Shown here: in pieces, positions 33,817-34,007 of the stretch
How the letters are laid out: each line of letters begins with the position of its first letter
Numbering within the stretch: the first letter of the stretch is position 1
Origin: a bacterium
GTDB taxonomy: Bacteria; BMS3Abin14
Assembly: GCA_029210545.1 (NCBI GenBank)
Contig: JARGFV010000017.1
Span: forward strand, 1 to 34,007
Reading direction: 5' to 3'
DNA: 34,007 bases
Translations under genes and position numbers: made by a program
Notes under the pieces: generated by a model
The model's database searches: none
Seen by the model: the letters and a program-made list of their open reading frames with translations, nothing else
What the model was told of the DNA's origin: nothing

Positions 33817-33845
33817 ATAATAGCTGTGCGGCGGCACTGCCGCAA
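33817..33845 (-). promoter_or_regulatory. Possible promoter giving a leaderless archease mRNA
   Basis: On the minus strand TTGCGG (33840-33845), a 17-nt spacer and TATTAT (33817-33822) lie just 5 nt before the archease ATG. No Shine-Dalgarno exists between, so transcription would start at or next to the ATG. The -35 box is weak (3/6). Confidence 0.45.
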
Positions 33846-33903
33846 CGGGGAGAGCAGGACCGAAACGGATAATACACCGACAGGGCGACGGGGCGATTAA
33901 GGA

Positions 33904-34007
33904 TTGATGACTTTGCAAAAAGTCATCAATGCGCCCCGCGCGGGGCGCCCAAATCAATGACTCACTCCGTAAGTCATTGATTTGTAAGGAAAGGGAAAAC
34001 GACGCTT
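33904..34007 (-). repeat. Modular multi-stem intergenic repeat, inverted copy D
   Basis: Read on the minus strand the order matches copies A and B: a stem-0 remnant (AAGCGTCGTTTTCCC), stem 1 identical to copy A including its loop (33951-33983 in plus coordinates), stem 2 GCGCCCC/GGGGCGC (33931-33948), and stem 3 in a variant form TTGATGACTTT/AAAGTCATCAA (33904-33929). It runs off the window end. 33846-33903 contains no gene. Confidence 0.9.

Overview
The window is a GC-rich, almost purely chromosomal stretch. It most resembles a deltaproteobacterial / Desulfobacterota-type Gram-negative bacterium, probably uncultured. The basis is a complete-looking gspC-to-gspN type II secretion (T2SS) set, the recA-pilT-recX-alaS order, a REC/HD-GYP response regulator, a pyrophosphate-type phosphofructokinase and an RtcB/archease pair. 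This placement is inference from gene content; no rRNA or other decisive marker is present.

Layout. 1-3050 (minus strand): a REC-HD-GYP response regulator, a 59-residue Cys-ending small protein and rsmI. 3574-8192 (plus): a PPi-type pfkA, gpsA, a small DUF4177-like gene, an RDD membrane protein, pgpA (apparent CTG start), pncC (TTG start) and thpR. 8632-22299 (plus): one tightly packed unit, recA-pilT-recX-alaS-lipoprotein-gspC-gspD-gspE-gspF, with mostly 4-14 nt overlaps. 22771-28936: the rest of the T2SS (gspG, H, I, K, L, M, N), broken by long repeat-filled gaps. The usual gspJ is absent, and a 647-nt gap sits exactly where it belongs. 29318-31717: a stand-alone subtilisin-propeptide-like protein followed by a secreted S8 protease with a C-terminal hydrophobic/Arg tail. 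31815-33811 (minus): archease then rtcB.

How the genes connect. The T2SS builds an inner-membrane platform (C, F, L, M), an ATPase (E), a pseudopilus (G, H, I, K; J missing) and an outer-membrane secretin (D). The adjacent S8 protease and FnIII-like lipoprotein are plausible clients, though this is inferred from proximity. GpsA and PgpA both serve phosphatidylglycerol synthesis. ThpR, RtcB and archease all act on RNA ends bearing 2',3'-cyclic phosphate.

The most unusual content is between the genes. There is a modular, multi-stem intergenic repeat of about 95-130 bp in full and decayed copies, with paired base changes in two stems. It occurs in opposite orientation at the two ends of the window and supplies stop codons or C-terminal codons to neighbours (thpR, rsmI). 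Several short-word repeat families accompany it (8-bp GGAGACGC type, TGAACNG type, TTTGGAAT type, CCAAAGT type, 9-bp GGCAGGCAG). Two long inverted repeats bracket the gspK-gspL gap; one overlaps the gspK stop and the other pairs the gspL start codon into a stem.
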